NCBI GenBank assembly: GCA_944372095.1
Contig: CALVYG010000001.1
Location: 53,786-117,785, forward strand
Length of the DNA stretch: 64,000 bases
Reading direction: 5' to 3'
Source of the DNA: an uncultured Clostridia bacterium
Lineage (GTDB): Bacteria > Bacillota > Clostridia > Christensenellales > DTU072
Shown here: piece after piece, positions 1-8,400 of the stretch
Layout of the letters: each line of letters opens with the position of its first letter
Numbering within the stretch: position 1 is the stretch's first letter
The notes under the pieces: model-generated
Databases searched by the model: none
What the model saw: the letters and a program-made list of their open reading frames with translations, nothing else
Told to the model about the DNA's origin: nothing
Translations under genes and position numbers: made by a program

Positions 1-2
1 AT

Positions 3-41
3 GTATACTTTATGCACGAAATCAAAGGAAAAGGCAGGTAA
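3..41 (+). CDS. possible C-terminal tail of an upstream gene (partial)
   Basis: An open frame entering from the left edge ends in TAA at 39-41 with residues VYFMHEIKGKGR. A second open frame (from base 1) ends in TGA at 49-51 and would overlap the ychF start by four bases. Either could be the end of the gene upstream of ychF; there is too little sequence to choose or to name it. The purine-rich stretch at about 24-38 also serves as the ychF ribosome-binding region. Confidence 0.25.
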   Translation, partial: VYFMHEIKGKGR

Positions 42-47
42 AATTTT

Positions 48-1130
48 ATGAAACTCGGCGTAGTGGGATTGCCTAACGTAGGTAAAAGCACACTGTTCAA
101 CGCATTGACAAAGGGAAAAGCAATGGCCGCCAACTACCCGTTCTGCACCATTGACCCGAACGTCGGCGTGGTAAAAGTCAAAGACGAACGTATCGACACT
201 CTTTCCCGTCTTTACAACAGTAAAAGTACGGTCTATACGACGATTGAATTCGTCGATATTGCGGGACTGGTAAAAGGCGCGTCGAAAGGCGAAGGTCTCG
301 GGAACAAATTCCTTTCCCATATCCGAGAAGTGGACGCCATTGTTCACGTCGTAAGATGTTTCGACGACGAGAACATTACTCACGTGGACGGAAGCGTAGA
401 CCCCGTACGCGATATTGAAACCATATCTTTGGAACTCGTTTTTGCCGATATCGAGACCCTGAACAGAAGAATCGACCGTACGAAAGTCGCTATGAAAAGC
501 GGCGATAAGAAGTACGTTTTCGAAATGGACGTTCTGAAAAAACTCATGGCAGTGCTTGAAAACGGCAAACCCGTAAGAAGCCTTTCTCTCGATAAAGAGG
601 AAGAAGAGTTCGTCAAAAGTCTGTTCCTTCTCACGGATAAGAAAGTCATCTACTGCGCAAACGTAAAAGAGGGCGAAGAAAACTGCGAATATGCCCGCAA
701 AGTAGCCGATTATGCCGCGGAAGAAGGCAGCGAGTCCGTCGCTTTATGCGTTAAACTCGAAGAAGAATTGAGCGAACTCGAAGATGACGAACGCGAATTG
801 TTTATGGCTGACCTCGGTATGACGGAAAGCGGTCTGGATAAGCTTGTCAAAAAATGTTATTCTCTTCTCGGACTTATAAGTTTTCTTACCGCGGGAGAAA
901 AAGAAACCCGCGCCTGGACGATTGAGAAAGGAACGAAAGCTCCTCAGGCGGCAGGTAAGATACATTCCGATTTCGAAAAAGGCTTTATCCGCGCGGAAAT
1001 AGTGGATTACGATACTCTGGTGGAATGCGGCTCGTTCAACGCCGCAAAAGAAAAAGGCAAAATGCGTTCGGAAGGCAAAGATTACGTATTCAAGGACGGC
1101 GACGTCGTGATTTTCAGATTTAACGTTTAA
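48..1130 (+). CDS. ychF: YchF, Obg-family ATPase associated with ribosomes
   Basis: A 360-residue protein matching the usual YchF/OLA1 length. The G1 P-loop is GLPNVGKST (residues 7-15), the G3-like element [10 protein letters not shown] follows at 70-79, and the usual NKxD nucleotide-specificity motif is replaced by NVKE (205-208), the change known to give this family ATP rather than GTP preference. The C-terminal TGS-like domain ends in [17 protein letters not shown]. YchF is a cytosolic, ribosome-associated ATPase linked to oxidative-stress responses and translation quality; its exact role is unsettled. It is followed directly by an intrinsic terminator, so it ends its transcript. Identification is secure. 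Confidence 0.97.
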   Translation: MKLGVVGLPNVGKSTLFNALTKGKAMAANYPFCTIDPNVGVVKVKDERIDTLSRLYNSKSTVYTTIEFVDIAGLVKGASKGEGLGNKFLSHIREVDAIVHVVRCFDDENITHVDGSVDPVRDIETISLELVFADIETLNRRIDRTKVAMKSGDKKYVFEMDVLKKLMAVLENGKPVRSLSLDKEEEEFVKSLFLLTDKKVIYCANVKEGEENCEYARKVADYAAEEGSESVALCVKLEEELSELEDDERELFMADLGMTESGLDKLVKKCYSLLGLISFLTAGEKETRAWTIEKGTKAPQAAGKIHSDFEKGFIRAEIVDYDTLVECGSFNAAKEKGKMRSEGKDYVFKDGDVVIFRFNV

Positions 1131-1150
1131 TCTGAATAAAAACAAAATTA

Positions 1151-1178
1151 AAAGCGTCCTTTGGGGGACGCTTTTTTA
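1151..1178. terminator. bidirectional intrinsic terminator between ychF and the acyl-CoA synthetase
   Basis: A 9-bp perfect stem, AAAGCGTCC (1151-1159) with GGACGCTTT (1166-1174), six-base loop, followed by T residues on the plus strand and a T-rich tract on the minus strand. It sits between two convergent genes and can serve both. Confidence 0.9.
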
Positions 1179-1231
1179 TTTAATTTTTTTCTTTTGTCTA
1201 TCCTATGAAATTTCTGTTTTTATCACAGAAA

Positions 1232-2875
1232 TTATTTATGCTGATTTCTTATATCGGCACGTTTGATTTTACCGCTGATAGTTTTCGGCAATTCGGCGAC
1301 GAACTCCACAAGTCTCGGGTATTTATAAGGCGCGGTGGTACGTTTAACGTGGGTTTGCAGTTCTTTAACCAATTCTTCCGACGGTTCATACCCCTTTGCA
1401 AGCACTATCGTGGCTTTGATTATCTGTCCGCGCTGTTCGTCGGGAACTCCCGTAATCGCACATTCGAGAACAGCGGGATGCTCCATAAGCGCGCTTTCGA
1501 CTTCAAACGGTCCTATTCTGTATCCGCTGCTTTTTATTACGTCGTCCGTTCTGCCGATAAACCAGAAATATCCGTCTTCGTCGTAATATGCCAAATCTCC
1601 CGTGTTGTGATAACCGTCCCCCAGTCTTTCTTTCGTAAGCTCGGGACTGTTATGATATTTATATACCAAACTGCATTGGGGTTTTTGAATTTTAATCACT
1701 ATTTCCCCCACTACTCCCGGCTGAACGTCGTTCATATTTTCGTCCACAAGATGTAAATCGTACAAAGGAGAAGGTTTTCCCATACTCCCCTCTTTTATGT
1801 CCATCATCGAAAACGTACCGAGAATTATACTCGTTTCGGTCTGTCCGTATCCTTCGTAAATTTTTTGCCCGGTAGCCGCGTAAAATTGCCTGAAAACTTC
1901 GGGATTCAGCGCTTCCCCCGCCGTAGAACAATGCGTAAGCGACGAAAGATTGTATTTCGATAAATCCTCTTTTATAAGATAACGGTATATCGTAGGCGGC
2001 GCGCAGAAGGTGTCTATTCCGTATTTTTCAATCCTTTCAAGCAAATCGGTAGGTTTGAATTTGTGCAGATAATCGTATATAAACAGACACGCGCCCGCTA
2101 TCCACTGTCCGTAAAGTTTTCCCCAACTGCATTTCGCCCAGCCCGATTCGGATGCCGTAAAATGCAGTCCGTCGTCTTTTACCTTGTGCCAGAACACGGC
2201 ATTGTATATAAATCCGAGCGGATAAAGGAAATTATGCGCAACCATTTTAGGATATCCGGTTGTTCCGGAAGTGAAATAAACCATACTTTCGTCGTCAAGT
2301 GACGTTTCCACTCTTTCCCATTCCGTACTCGCATTTTCCATTTCCGAAGTATAATCCGCATACCCGTCGCGTTTCCCCGTCGTAAAATATATTATATCCG
2401 ACGGAAGGTCGGGTTTCGTCTTATCGATGTTTTCAAGCACCGTTTCTTCGTTGGTCGCTATAAGGCATTTCGCCCCCGCTCCCTTTATGCGGTATTCTAT
2501 GTCTTTCGGGGTAAGCAGGAAAGTTGCGGGGATTATTACTATACCGGCTTTATGGCACGCTATAACCGTAACCCAATATTCCCATCTGCGGTTGAGCATC
2601 GTCATAACGATGTCGCCTTTTTTCAATCCGCGGCTTTTAAGTACGTTTGCCGCCTGATTTGCCATAACCGACAGTTCTTTGAACGTTATCGTCTTTTCTT
2701 CACCTTTGTCGTTGCACCACAGTATCGCTTTCTTTTCCGGCGCAAGTTTCGCATATTCGTCTATTACGTCGTAAGCAAAATTAAATTTCTCAGGTACTTT
2801 CAGTTTTCCGTTCTTTCTGAAATCTTCATAATCGGCATATTCCGTTCTTTCAAGAAATCTGTTTACTAAATTCAT
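1232..2875 (-). CDS. AMP-forming acyl-CoA synthetase (medium/branched-chain acyl-CoA ligase type)
   Basis: A 547-residue member of the ANL adenylate-forming superfamily that activates a carboxylic acid with ATP and CoA. The phosphate-binding loop is YFTSGTTGYPKM (200-211), the adenine-binding YGQTE motif and the hinge region TGDLAYYDEDGYFWFIGR are present, and the C-terminal catalytic lysine is in the KTISGKIKR segment (about K536). Layout resembles ACSM/MACS medium-chain ligases and acetyl-CoA synthetase relatives more than long-chain FadD. Substrate cannot be read from sequence. The gene lies behind a valine-rich leader peptide and attenuator (2894-3079), which suggests induction when charged valyl-tRNA is scarce and therefore a branched-chain substrate such as isobutyrate. 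Start codon is preceded by GGGAG at the normal distance. Confidence 0.88.
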   Translation of the reverse strand: MNLVNRFLERTEYADYEDFRKNGKLKVPEKFNFAYDVIDEYAKLAPEKKAILWCNDKGEEKTITFKELSVMANQAANVLKSRGLKKGDIVMTMLNRRWEYWVTVIACHKAGIVIIPATFLLTPKDIEYRIKGAGAKCLIATNEETVLENIDKTKPDLPSDIIYFTTGKRDGYADYTSEMENASTEWERVETSLDDESMVYFTSGTTGYPKMVAHNFLYPLGFIYNAVFWHKVKDDGLHFTASESGWAKCSWGKLYGQWIAGACLFIYDYLHKFKPTDLLERIEKYGIDTFCAPPTIYRYLIKEDLSKYNLSSLTHCSTAGEALNPEVFRQFYAATGQKIYEGYGQTETSIILGTFSMMDIKEGSMGKPSPLYDLHLVDENMNDVQPGVVGEIVIKIQKPQCSLVYKYHNSPELTKERLGDGYHNTGDLAYYDEDGYFWFIGRTDDVIKSSGYRIGPFEVESALMEHPAVLECAITGVPDEQRGQIIKATIVLAKGYEPSEELVKELQTHVKRTTAPYKYPRLVEFVAELPKTISGKIKRADIRNQHK

Positions 2876-2893
2876 CTGCGTCTCCCGTATATT

Positions 2894-2922
2894 AAAAAAG
2901 GTATCTTGCTTGTAAGATACCT
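2894..2922 (-). terminator. attenuator terminator in the acyl-CoA synthetase leader
   Basis: Read on the minus strand, AGGTATCTT (2922-2914) pairs perfectly with AAGATACCT (2907-2899) around a six-base loop and is followed by a run of T residues (2899-2894). It lies about 20 bases upstream of the synthetase start and downstream of the leader peptide, where a transcription attenuator would be. Its 5' arm and loop are shared with the competing antiterminator stem. Confidence 0.85.
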
Positions 2923-2947
2923 CCTGTATTAAATGTCGCTTACAAGC
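2908..2947 (-). promoter_or_regulatory. antiterminator stem competing with the attenuator
   Basis: On the minus strand GCTTGTAAG (2947-2939) is the exact complement of CTTACAAGC (2916-2908), nine pairs. The downstream arm covers the last three bases of the terminator 5' arm plus its loop, so both stems cannot form together. A third copy of the sequence, ACAAGC within leader codons 3-4 (3016-3011), can pair with GCTTGT of the upstream arm, giving the 1:2, 2:3 and 3:4 alternatives typical of amino-acid attenuators. A further six-pair hairpin (2959-2964 with 2972-2977) spans the leader stop codon. Confidence 0.8.
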
Positions 2948-2962
2948 ACGGTTTATCGAACG

Positions 2963-3022
2963 TCATCTTACGACGTTTACGACTACCACTCCTACGACTG
3001 TAAGTATTCTGCTTGTTTTCAT
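2963..3022 (-). CDS. valine-rich leader peptide (attenuation control)
   Basis: A 19-codon reading frame, MKTSRILTVVGVVVVNVVR then TGA, with a Shine-Dalgarno-like GCAGGAAGG seven to eight bases upstream. Eight of its 19 residues are valine, all between codons 9 and 18; one isoleucine and one leucine codon precede them. It lies between a promoter and the antiterminator/terminator pair in front of the acyl-CoA synthetase. This is the arrangement of the E. coli ilvB and ilvG leader peptides: ribosome stalling at valine codons would favour the antiterminator and expression. It is not expected to have a function as a peptide. Sequence evidence is direct; the regulatory logic is inferred from known leaders. 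Confidence 0.85.
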   Translation of the reverse strand: MKTSRILTVVGVVVVNVVR

Positions 3023-3050
3023 AATACCTTCCTGCGTTTTTGTAATTATT

Positions 3051-3079
3051 ATGCTAGCACAATTTTCACCGTCGGTCAA
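3051..3079 (-). promoter_or_regulatory. sigma-A type promoter for the leader and acyl-CoA synthetase
   Basis: On the minus strand TTGACC (3079-3074) is followed after 17 bases by TAGCAT (3056-3051), with an extended -10 TG dinucleotide just upstream. The -35 box overlaps the metH stop codon. The expected transcript start is about 20 bases before the leader-peptide start codon. Confidence 0.65.
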
Positions 3080-5439
3080 CGTTTTGCAAAAAGTTTTTCC
3101 AAAATTTTTACGTTGGTTTGAGCGTCTTTGGAATAAATTGCTCCTATTCCGTCCGCATACGTCTTAGTTACGACCGCACCGCCCACTATTACGGGAATCT
3201 TCGGATATCTCTCCTTTAACAGGCGTACGGTGTCCGTCATATTGTCTATCGTTGTGGTCATAAGCGCGCTGAGTCCGACCGCGTCGGGCAGGTATTTTTC
3301 CGCCGCTCTCAGTATTTCTTCGGGCGGCACGTCTTTTCCGAGGTCGATTATTCTGTATCCGTAATTTGCAGTAACGGCTTTGACTATGTTTTTTCCTATA
3401 TCGTGTACGTCCCCTTTTACCGTTGCAAGTATAACGGTTCCTTTATTGCTTTCCCCTTTTTCTCCTATATATTTTTCCTTTATATAATCCAGTGCCGCTT
3501 TCGCCGCTTCGCTCCCCGCTATGAGCTGCGGCAGGAACGCCTCGCCTTTTTCGTACATTGCCCCGAGTTCGTTCAGTCCTTTTATTATTCCGCTTTCTAT
3601 TATTTCCGAATAGTTTTCTTCCGTTGCTTCTTCTTTTACCGCGCGCACGGCTTCCGACGTCTGCCCTTTCTTTATGCAATAACAAATATCGTGTTTCAAA
3701 CTCTGCGTTTCGCGCTTTATTTCCTTTCCCGAGTTAAGCGCAATATATTCCCTGCACGCTTCGTCTTCCCCTTTAAGAAGTTTTACCGCCGCAGGGTCGT
3801 CTCCCTCTTTCAATACGGGATTTATTATAACCGCCGTAACTCCTTCTTCCGTAACCATTTTCAAAAACGCGGCGTTTATTTTTGCCCTGTCGGGCAACCC
3901 GAAACTTATATTCGATAACCCTAACGCCGTTTTTACGCCGAGTTCCGACCTCAGTCGTTTTATCGATTCGAGCACCTTTATACCGTTTGAAACATCGACG
4001 CTTACCGCCATCGTTAACGGGTCGAATATGAGTTTTTCTTTGCCCACTCCGTATTTCTCGGCAAGAGCTATGATTTTTTTTGCCGCGGCGATTCTGCCTT
4101 CCGTATCGCTCGGTATCCCCTTTTCGTCCATACATAACGCTATTATGTACGAACCGTATTTTTTCGCTACGGGAAACACTTTTTCCGCCGATTTTTCGTC
4201 GGCGCTTACGGAGTTTATCACGCAGATTCCGTCGGTTACTCTCACCGCGCTTTCAAGCGCTTCCTTTTTCGACGTGTCGATAACGAGAGGCAAATCGGCA
4301 ACGCCCTGAATATGCGCGACCGCGGATACCAGTTTTTCTCTTTCGTCAATCCCGGTCATTCCGAGATTTATATCGAGCAAATCCGCTCCCTGCTCCGCCT
4401 GTTCCACGCACATCGATAAAATATAATCGTAATTATCGTCGATAATAGCTTGTTTCAGAAGCGGTTTATTTGTCGGATTTACTCTTTCTCCAATCACTAT
4501 CGGTTGTTTTTCACCGAAATTAACCACCCTTGAATAAGAACACACGGCGTCGGTATAATTCTTGTTTTCAACCGCGGGAATATCCGCCGTCGCCCTAACC
4601 GTACAAGCTATATACTTTTCGTCCGTTCCGCAGCAACCGCCGAGAATTCCCGCCCCGGCAAAGGCAAGTTCTCTCATCTGCAATCCGAAAGTTTCAGCGT
4701 CCACGTCGTAAACCGTCCGTCCGTTTTCATATCTCGGCAACCCTGCATTCGGTTTTGCGAAAACCGGCACGCGGGCGTGCCTTACAAGCGAATCAACCGC
4801 CTTTTTCATACCTGCCGCACCCGTTCCGCAGTTAGCTCCGATTGCCGCCGCTCCCAGCGCCTGCGCGCATAAAGCGAAACTCTCTGCCGACACTCCCGCA
4901 AACGTTCTGCCCGTTTCTTCAAACGTCATACTGCATATTACGGGCAGATTCGTTATTTCTTTGAACGCAAGTATCGCCGCACGCATTTCCTGCAAATCCG
5001 AAACGGTCTCTATAACCACTCCGTCGGCTCCGCTGTCTTTTACAATCTCCGCCTGTTCGGCAAACAAGCAATACGCTTCTTCAAAACTCATCCGTCCGTA
5101 CGGATATAACAGCTCGCCCGTAGGTCCGCAATCGTAAAGTACGTATCCGCCGTATTTTTCCGCCGATTCCTTTGCGTTTCTTATCCCCGCTTCAATCAGT
5201 TCTTTAAGCGTGTATTTCGTTAAATCCGCTTTTCTGCGGTTGCATCCGAACGTATTAGTGTAAATCACGTCGCTGCCGGCGGCAAGATACTTTTCGTGAA
5301 TTTCTCTTACCAATTCCGGACGCTCTATGTTGAGAACTTCCGCATGCAATGTAGGCACTCCGTATTTTACAAGCTCGCTGCCAGTTCCTCCGTCCAGATA
5401 TACTCTTCCTTTAATAAATTCGGTGAATTCCTTTTTCAT
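3076..5439 (-). CDS. metH: B12-dependent methionine synthase lacking the reactivation domain
   Basis: A 787-residue cobalamin-dependent methionine synthase that moves the methyl group of methyl-tetrahydrofolate to homocysteine. The homocysteine-binding domain carries the zinc cysteines in GANCGTG and GGCCGTD (about 200-270); the pterin-binding domain begins near VIGERVNPTNKP; the B12 cap and B12-binding domain follow, with the cobalt-ligand motif DVHDIG (677-682, ligand H679). The E. coli enzyme is about 1,200 residues; the missing part is the S-adenosylmethionine reactivation domain, which is encoded by the overlapping upstream gene. It is the last gene of the cvpA-tcdA-metF operon. No riboswitch is visible in front of it. 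Confidence 0.95.
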   Translation of the reverse strand: MKKEFTEFIKGRVYLDGGTGSELVKYGVPTLHAEVLNIERPELVREIHEKYLAAGSDVIYTNTFGCNRRKADLTKYTLKELIEAGIRNAKESAEKYGGYVLYDCGPTGELLYPYGRMSFEEAYCLFAEQAEIVKDSGADGVVIETVSDLQEMRAAILAFKEITNLPVICSMTFEETGRTFAGVSAESFALCAQALGAAAIGANCGTGAAGMKKAVDSLVRHARVPVFAKPNAGLPRYENGRTVYDVDAETFGLQMRELAFAGAGILGGCCGTDEKYIACTVRATADIPAVENKNYTDAVCSYSRVVNFGEKQPIVIGERVNPTNKPLLKQAIIDDNYDYILSMCVEQAEQGADLLDINLGMTGIDEREKLVSAVAHIQGVADLPLVIDTSKKEALESAVRVTDGICVINSVSADEKSAEKVFPVAKKYGSYIIALCMDEKGIPSDTEGRIAAAKKIIALAEKYGVGKEKLIFDPLTMAVSVDVSNGIKVLESIKRLRSELGVKTALGLSNISFGLPDRAKINAAFLKMVTEEGVTAVIINPVLKEGDDPAAVKLLKGEDEACREYIALNSGKEIKRETQSLKHDICYCIKKGQTSEAVRAVKEEATEENYSEIIESGIIKGLNELGAMYEKGEAFLPQLIAGSEAAKAALDYIKEKYIGEKGESNKGTVILATVKGDVHDIGKNIVKAVTANYGYRIIDLGKDVPPEEILRAAEKYLPDAVGLSALMTTTIDNMTDTVRLLKERYPKIPVIVGGAVVTKTYADGIGAIYSKDAQTNVKILEKLFAKR

Positions 5440-5978
5440 TTTACTCCGATTAACGCTATTACGCTTTTATTTGGCGTAAGCATATAACATTCGTTGATTT
5501 TTACCCCTATCCTTGCCCCGTCCGTAACGTCGAACAATTTTTTCTGAACCGATATGTCCAAATCCCCGTAACCGCAACTTATTCTGCCTGTTATATTCCC
5601 GTATTTTTCCGATAACTCTTGTTCGGTTTTATCGAGAAATTCTTCGATTTTTGCAGTATACACGGCATCGAGAACCACGGCTTTCGCCGCATTTGTCGCA
5701 AAAACTTTCTTTAATAAAATCTCGCTTTTCAATCCGAGAGTCGCAATAACGGAAATTATTTTTTTACACCCGTAAAAGTGATTTTCCGCCAGTTTTCCTT
5801 CAAGCACAATATCCGTTCCTTCGAGTTTTATGCCTCTTTCCTCTTTAACTGCGGTAAAACACGCGCTTATATAAGCAGGCACGATAACGGAAGCTTCTTT
5901 TTCCGCTTCTTCGATATATTTTGCCGTTATTTCGTCAACTTCCTTAATACCGAGATATCTTGCCGCTTCTTTCGTCAA
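5436..5978 (-). CDS. stand-alone methionine synthase activation (AdoMet-binding) domain protein
   Basis: A 180-residue protein resembling the C-terminal reactivation domain of MetH. It contains GRISCGYGDLDISVQ and the later MLTPNKSVIALIG, corresponding to the RxSxGYp and P-x-x-S segments of that fold. Its stop codon overlaps the metH start by four bases, so translation is coupled and the two chains probably form one enzyme: this domain would use S-adenosylmethionine and an electron donor to re-methylate oxidised cob(II)alamin. Such split MetH systems occur in other Clostridia. Confidence rests on motifs plus the overlap with a MetH that lacks this domain. Confidence 0.85.
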   Translation of the reverse strand: MTKEAARYLGIKEVDEITAKYIEEAEKEASVIVPAYISACFTAVKEERGIKLEGTDIVLEGKLAENHFYGCKKIISVIATLGLKSEILLKKVFATNAAKAVVLDAVYTAKIEEFLDKTEQELSEKYGNITGRISCGYGDLDISVQKKLFDVTDGARIGVKINECYMLTPNKSVIALIGVK

Positions 5979-6008
5979 TTTCCGTTCCCTTGCCTTTAAG
6001 GTAAATTT

Positions 6009-6836
6009 TTACAACAAATCACTTATCCCGCCGAAAATTTCCCTCGTAACGTCGGCTCTGCACATCGTGTAAAGATGAATGTGTCCGCACCCTTCCTTTA
6101 CAAGGTTCCTTATCTGATTAACGGCATATTCTTCCCCCGCTTTTCTCATATCGGCGGGATTGTTTCCGTACCGTGAAAGAATATTCTTCATTTCGTCGGT
6201 AAGTCCTGCGCCGCTTAACGTAATCATACGGTAAACCGAATTAAGCGACAAAACGGGCATTATTCCCGCGCAGAATTCCGCGTCCGAACAGATTTTTACT
6301 CCTTTGTCACGCATTCTCAGAAAATCGGCGTTGTCAAGAAACAACTGGCTTACGAAACTCCTCACTCCGAGGTCGTATTTAAGTTTAATCACGCTTAAAT
6401 CGTCATAAAAACTTCCGCTTTCGACGTGCCCTTCGGGGTAACATGCCGCCATCACGTTAAACCCTCCGACGGCGTTTACGGCCTTTATAAGGTCGGTTGC
6501 GTGCCGATACTCTCCGAGAGGTTTTTCAGGCGTAACGTCGCCTCTTAACGCAAGTATGGTGTCTACTTTTAATTCTTTAAGTAACCCTAACTCAGCTTTT
6601 ATACTCTCGCTCGTCGCACCTGTACAGGTAAGATGCGACACGGCTGGAATTTTATAATTATCGTATATGTATCCGCAAACTTCTCCGGTAAGCCCTTTCT
6701 TTGCGTTGCCCGCACTGTACGTTACGCTTATAAAACAAGGGTTCATCCCGGACAGTTCGTCAAGACACCCGTATATTTTCTTTATTCCGTCGCTTGTCTT
6801 CGGCGGAAACACCTCAAAGCTGAGTTCGGTTTTCAT
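6009..6836 (-). CDS. metF: 5,10-methylenetetrahydrofolate reductase
   Basis: A 275-residue FAD-dependent TIM-barrel enzyme making 5-methyl-tetrahydrofolate, the methyl donor for MetH. The N-terminal FEVFPPK motif (7-13), the HLTCTG motif and the LALRGD segment are typical of the MetF family and its usual length. It overlaps the upstream tcdA stop by four bases and is 30 bases from the activation-domain gene, so it is in the metH operon. Whether it uses NADH directly or an electron-bifurcating partner cannot be told; no MetV-like or Rnf partner is nearby. Confidence 0.95.
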   Translation of the reverse strand: MKTELSFEVFPPKTSDGIKKIYGCLDELSGMNPCFISVTYSAGNAKKGLTGEVCGYIYDNYKIPAVSHLTCTGATSESIKAELGLLKELKVDTILALRGDVTPEKPLGEYRHATDLIKAVNAVGGFNVMAACYPEGHVESGSFYDDLSVIKLKYDLGVRSFVSQLFLDNADFLRMRDKGVKICSDAEFCAGIMPVLSLNSVYRMITLSGAGLTDEMKNILSRYGNNPADMRKAGEEYAVNQIRNLVKEGCGHIHLYTMCRADVTREIFGGISDLL

Positions 6837-7567
6837 TTATTTTCTCCTTTCCGTAAGGTCAAATCAAGTATTACTTCCCCTGCCGCAATCAAACCCGCTA
6901 CTCCCGTCACATACGCGAGACTTCCGATTTTTTTTGCGTATTTTTCTTCTCCGTTTTCACTTTCTTCCGTTCTTACGGCAACGTACGGCGCTTCGTCGCT
7001 CCATACGGTTTTCAGTTTCTTCACCCCGCGTTCTTTAAGTTTTTTCCTCATTACCCGCGCGAGCGGACACACGCTTGTGGAATATATATCTCCCACTCTG
7101 AAACGCGTTGCGTCGAGTTTGTTCCCCGCAGACAGACAGCTTATTATCGGAATTCCTTCTTTTTCCGCTTTCTCCGCAAGATAAATTTTCGAAGAAACGC
7201 TGTCTATCGCGTCCACTATATAATCATATTTTTTTATGTCTATTTTTGAATTTTCGTCAAAATATTCGTCGTAGGTTTCAATTTCGATTTTCGGATTAAC
7301 CGAAAGAAATCTTTCTTTTGCCGCAAGCGTTTTTTTCATCGAAACCGTATTTTCCGTCGCAATAAGCTGTCTGTTGATATTGCTCGGAACAACCGTATCG
7401 GAATCGACAAGAGCAATTCTGCCTATGCCCGTTCTTACCAATGCTTCCGCGGTATAACTTCCTACTCCGCCCAACCCGAAAACTATAACGGACGAGCGCG
7501 AAAGAAGTTCCGTCTGTTCTTTCCCCAATATCATTTCGGTTCTCGAAAATATGCCGTCTTTATCCAA
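6833..7567 (-). CDS. tcdA: TcdA-type E1-like protein (tRNA t6A cyclising dehydratase)
   Basis: A 244-residue ThiF/MoeB/HesA superfamily protein. The ATP-binding FGLGGVGSYTAEAL is followed by VDSDTVVPSNINRQL, and the C-terminal PLARVMRKKL segment is the feature that separates TcdA/CsdL from MoeB and ThiF. It lacks the paired zinc-binding CxxC motifs of MoeB. TcdA adenylates the carboxylate of N6-threonylcarbamoyladenosine in tRNA to form the cyclic ct6A at position 37. It sits between a CvpA-like gene and metF; the link to methionine genes seems to be operon sharing only. Confidence 0.85.
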   Translation of the reverse strand: MDKDGIFSRTEMILGKEQTELLSRSSVIVFGLGGVGSYTAEALVRTGIGRIALVDSDTVVPSNINRQLIATENTVSMKKTLAAKERFLSVNPKIEIETYDEYFDENSKIDIKKYDYIVDAIDSVSSKIYLAEKAEKEGIPIISCLSAGNKLDATRFRVGDIYSTSVCPLARVMRKKLKERGVKKLKTVWSDEAPYVAVRTEESENGEEKYAKKIGSLAYVTGVAGLIAAGEVILDLTLRKGENK

Positions 7568-7582
7568 ACTTTCTCCCTTAAT

Positions 7583-8161
7583 TTATCCGTTGCTTTTGAA
7601 TAATACGCTTAAATCAATCGGATTATTGGAATACATAAGATAGAAAAAGCTGTTTCCGCTTTCTTCCATTTCTTTAAGCACGGTGCCGACCGATTCCACG
7701 TCGGTAAGAAGCGCCATTACCGCCATTACGAGATATACCGTCAAAACGAATGCCGCGCCTAAAAGCAACATTCCCAATACGCGGTTTACGGCGTTCCTTA
7801 CGCCGTAAAGTTTAGAATCCTTGTCTTTCGGCGTAAAAATTCTTCCTATGAGCTTGACTATGATTATTCTTACAATTTGTACTACCAAAAAAAGCACAAC
7901 ATAATATATCCACGTCGCCACGTTCAGTTTTGCCAGAATTTCCGCAATAGAACCGAAATACGCGTTACCTTTGTCGATAAGTTCGGCTACAAAATCGATA
8001 TTCGCTATTATTCCGCCGAACATCACGCAGAAGATTATCGAACACACGAACCCGACGATACCGCCCGTAACGAATTTAAGCGTCCTTCCGAATCCCAATA
8101 AAAATCCCAACAGAAGGCTTACCGCAAATCCGACTATTATTACTATACTGTATATATCCAT
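7583..8161 (-). CDS. CvpA-family membrane protein
   Basis: A 192-residue protein with four predicted membrane segments (about 5-25, 28-52, 82-105 and 128-150) and a short soluble tail, matching the CvpA/colicin V production family. The characteristic second half of the family, with NxxxGxxxG-like packing in NAVNRVLGMLLLGAAFV, is visible. Molecular role is not settled for any member. It is the first gene of the operon leading to tcdA and metF, with a good promoter at 8213-8241 and an AAGGGAG site before the start. Confidence 0.8.
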   Translation of the reverse strand: MDIYSIVIIVGFAVSLLLGFLLGFGRTLKFVTGGIVGFVCSIIFCVMFGGIIANIDFVAELIDKGNAYFGSIAEILAKLNVATWIYYVVLFLVVQIVRIIIVKLIGRIFTPKDKDSKLYGVRNAVNRVLGMLLLGAAFVLTVYLVMAVMALLTDVESVGTVLKEMEESGNSFFYLMYSNNPIDLSVLFKSNG

Positions 8162-8212
8162 AACTCCCTTACAATCCTTATATCCTATGCAGAATTTTGC
8201 ACCTCGGTTTTG

Positions 8213-8241
8213 ATTTTAACACATTATTTCCTTTTTAACAA
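8213..8241 (-). promoter_or_regulatory. promoter of the cvpA-tcdA-metF-metH operon
   Basis: On the minus strand TTGTTA (8241-8236), 17-base spacer, TAAAAT (8218-8213). It lies about 50 bases upstream of the CvpA-like start. No riboswitch-like structure is evident between it and the gene. Confidence 0.6.
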
Positions 8242-8333
8242 GCATTTATAGGTTTATATACTTCTTGCCGTATTTCTCTCCCTGTTTTTCAATATTCGTT
8301 TTTCGTTTATAGCGGAAAATAATGTTCAGGCTA

Positions 8334-8362
8334 TTTACTTTTCGGGTCGGATATAGTATTAT
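8334..8362 (+). promoter_or_regulatory. promoter of the DUF5058 pair
   Basis: TTTACT (8334-8339), 17-base spacer, TATTAT (8357-8362), then an A/T-rich leader and AAGGAG just before the start at 8401. The 8162-8400 interval holds only this and the divergent promoter. Confidence 0.5.
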
Positions 8363-8400
8363 GTTTATTAAAGTAATCTTAAATATATCAAGGAGAAAGT

